A stretch of 5,252 nucleotides of DNA from Zetaproteobacteria bacterium (GTDB lineage Bacteria; Pseudomonadota; Zetaproteobacteria; Mariprofundales; Mariprofundaceae): assembly GCA_021545595.1 (NCBI GenBank), contig JAJRVG010000006.1, forward strand, positions 1 to 5,252, read 5' to 3'. Positions 4,203-5,252 of this stretch are shown piece after piece. The notes under the pieces are model-generated. The model saw nothing but the letters and a program-made list of their open reading frames with translations, ran no database searches and was not told the DNA's origin. Numbering within the stretch: position 1 is the first letter of the stretch; each line of letters begins with the position of its first letter. A program made the position numbers and the translations under genes.

Positions 4203-5252
4203 ATCATATCAATAGGATCAACATCCACCTTACGGCGGACGCCGGCAGGCACAGGAATCTTCTCCAGAAATGGCATCAGCTTCCAGGGGAGTGTTTTCCG
4301 GTCTGGATCACGAAGCAGAATCTCAATACGGTAGCGCCCGGCCAACCGCTCAACAGCGCAGGCCATCGGCCCACTGAACACTACGCCTCCCCACCGCTCA
4401 AGATGAGTCGCCATCGTATTGGCAGCAGTTTCGGCTTTGGATAACTGTATTGAAGAGAAAACCAATCGAACCCAGCGGGCATAGGGTGGATAGTTCAGCT
4501 GCTCTCTTAGCTGGAGCTCCTCATTCAACACTTCGGATGCAGATTCATCACCAATACGCTCAAACCAGGGGGCATCAGGGGAATTGGTCTGAATAATAAC
4601 CCTGCCCGGATGTTCGCCACGCCCGGCACGGCCCACAACCTGTGTCATCTGCTGCCACCAGCGCTCAGCTGCCCTGAAATCAGGAAGACTTAGTCCCATA
4701 TCCGCATTCACCACTCCCACCAGTGTCACATTGGGAAAATGATGGCCTTTGACCAGCATCTGTGTGCCGATCAGGCAGTCAATCTCACCACCGGTAAAGC
4801 TGTTAAGGGTATGAAGAAGGCGTCGATTGGTTGTGATCGCATCCCGATCAAAACGGGAGAAGCGTAAATCCGGAAGCTTCTCAGCCAGCAGCTCTTCCAG
4901 CTTCTCTGTGCCGGCACCCAGAGGGAGCAGTGAATCCTCTCCGCAACTGGTGCAGTGTCTTGGTACCGGCTCAACCCAGCCGCAAGCGTGGCAACGCAGC
5001 TGCCTTGCCCGACGGTGAAGGGTCAGATTGAGTGAACACGACTTGCACTTCGGAACATCTCCACAGGCAGTGCACTGCAGTGCCGGAGAGTATCCGCGAC
5101 GGTTAAGAAACAGAATCGACTGCTGCCCCTGCTCACGCGTCTGCTTCAGTGCAGCCAGCAGTTGACCGGACAACACCTCACCACTATCCCGAAGGTCTAT
5201 CACCTCAGGCTGCATCGCAGCGTGTGGGCTGATCCGCTCCGGCAGTTCAAGC
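4199..5252 (-). CDS. priA: Primosomal protein N' PriA, C-terminal half (5' end outside window)
   Basis: PriA is the superfamily 2 helicase that recognises stalled forks and recombination intermediates and starts replisome reloading through PriB/DnaT or PriC and the DnaB loader. About 350 residues are visible, with the frame open to the window edge; E. coli PriA has 732, so roughly the first half (3'-end binding domain, winged helix and Walker A/B lobe) is missing only because the window ends. Numbering from an internal Met at 5215: eight zinc-binding cysteines, Cys48, 51, 57, 60 and Cys75, 78, 88, 91; GAGTEKLEE (100-108); helicase motif V GTQMLVKGHHFPNV (150-163); motif VI QVVGRAGRGEHPG (192-204); YPPYARWVRL (242-251) opening the C-terminal domain; and the family-typical VDVDPI near the end (330-335). 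That Met is internal, not the true start. The stop TAA lies 281 bases before uvrA on the same strand. SSB, encoded two genes on, is a known PriA partner. Confidence 0.96.
   Translation of the reverse strand, partial: LELPERISPHAAMQPEVIDLRDSGEVLSGQLLAALKQTREQGQQSILFLNRRGYSPALQCTACGDVPKCKSCSLNLTLHRRARQLRCHACGWVEPVPRHCTSCGEDSLLPLGAGTEKLEELLAEKLPDLRFSRFDRDAITTNRRLLHTLNSFTGGEIDCLIGTQMLVKGHHFPNVTLVGVVNADMGLSLPDFRAAERWWQQMTQVVGRAGRGEHPGRVIIQTNSPDAPWFERIGDESASEVLNEELQLREQLNYPPYARWVRLVFSSIQLSKAETAANTMATHLERWGGVVFSGPMACAVERLAGRYRIEILLRDPDRKTLPWKLMPFLEKIPVPAGVRRKVDVDPIDMM

Noticed and set aside
4019..4444. Plus-strand open frame of 141 codons across the intergenic gap and the end of priA
   Set aside because: It runs antisense through priA and through the hairpins, its product resembles no family I know, and there is no ribosome-binding site. 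It is a chance frame.

Overview
The window looks like a chromosomal core region of a proteobacterium: no transposase, integrase, tRNA or rRNA is visible, base composition is balanced by eye (about half G+C), and all four genes are housekeeping genes. The DarP/YjgA family gene points to a gamma-, beta- or related (for example zeta-) proteobacterium. The sequence does not settle genus or species.

Layout from left to right. A plus-strand darP/yjgA-type gene (7-516, possibly starting before the window) makes a ribosome-assembly factor. It is followed by a strong hairpin (526-555) with T-runs on both sides, which can stop transcription from either direction. Facing it on the minus strand are three genes in the order priA (4199-5252, 5' end cut off by the window), uvrA (1104-3917) and ssb (601-1044). 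These encode the replication-restart helicase, the damage-recognition ATPase of nucleotide excision repair, and a single-stranded DNA-binding protein. uvrA and ssb are 59 bases apart with no terminator between them, so they are probably co-transcribed. priA and uvrA are separated by 281 bases.

The three minus-strand genes form a genome-maintenance cluster. UvrA finds bulky lesions, SSB coats exposed single strands and binds partner enzymes through its acidic tail, and PriA (a known SSB-tail partner) reloads the replisome at stalled forks.

The unusual part is the priA-uvrA intergenic region. From 4060 to 4202 it holds six closely packed inverted repeats, the last overlapping the priA stop codon. 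Four of them share a GGAT/ATCC core in or at the loop, although their stems differ. Two loops (AGGATA and TATCCT) are exact reverse complements. One hairpin, read in the uvrA direction, contains a 12-of-12 match to the published CsrA/RsmA RNA-binding consensus with GGA in the loop. Between this array and uvrA lie a tandem 9-bp repeat (3981-3998) and a weak promoter candidate. The block could be a repetitive intergenic element, a CsrA-responsive leader or 3' UTR, or a structured RNA; the sequence alone does not decide.
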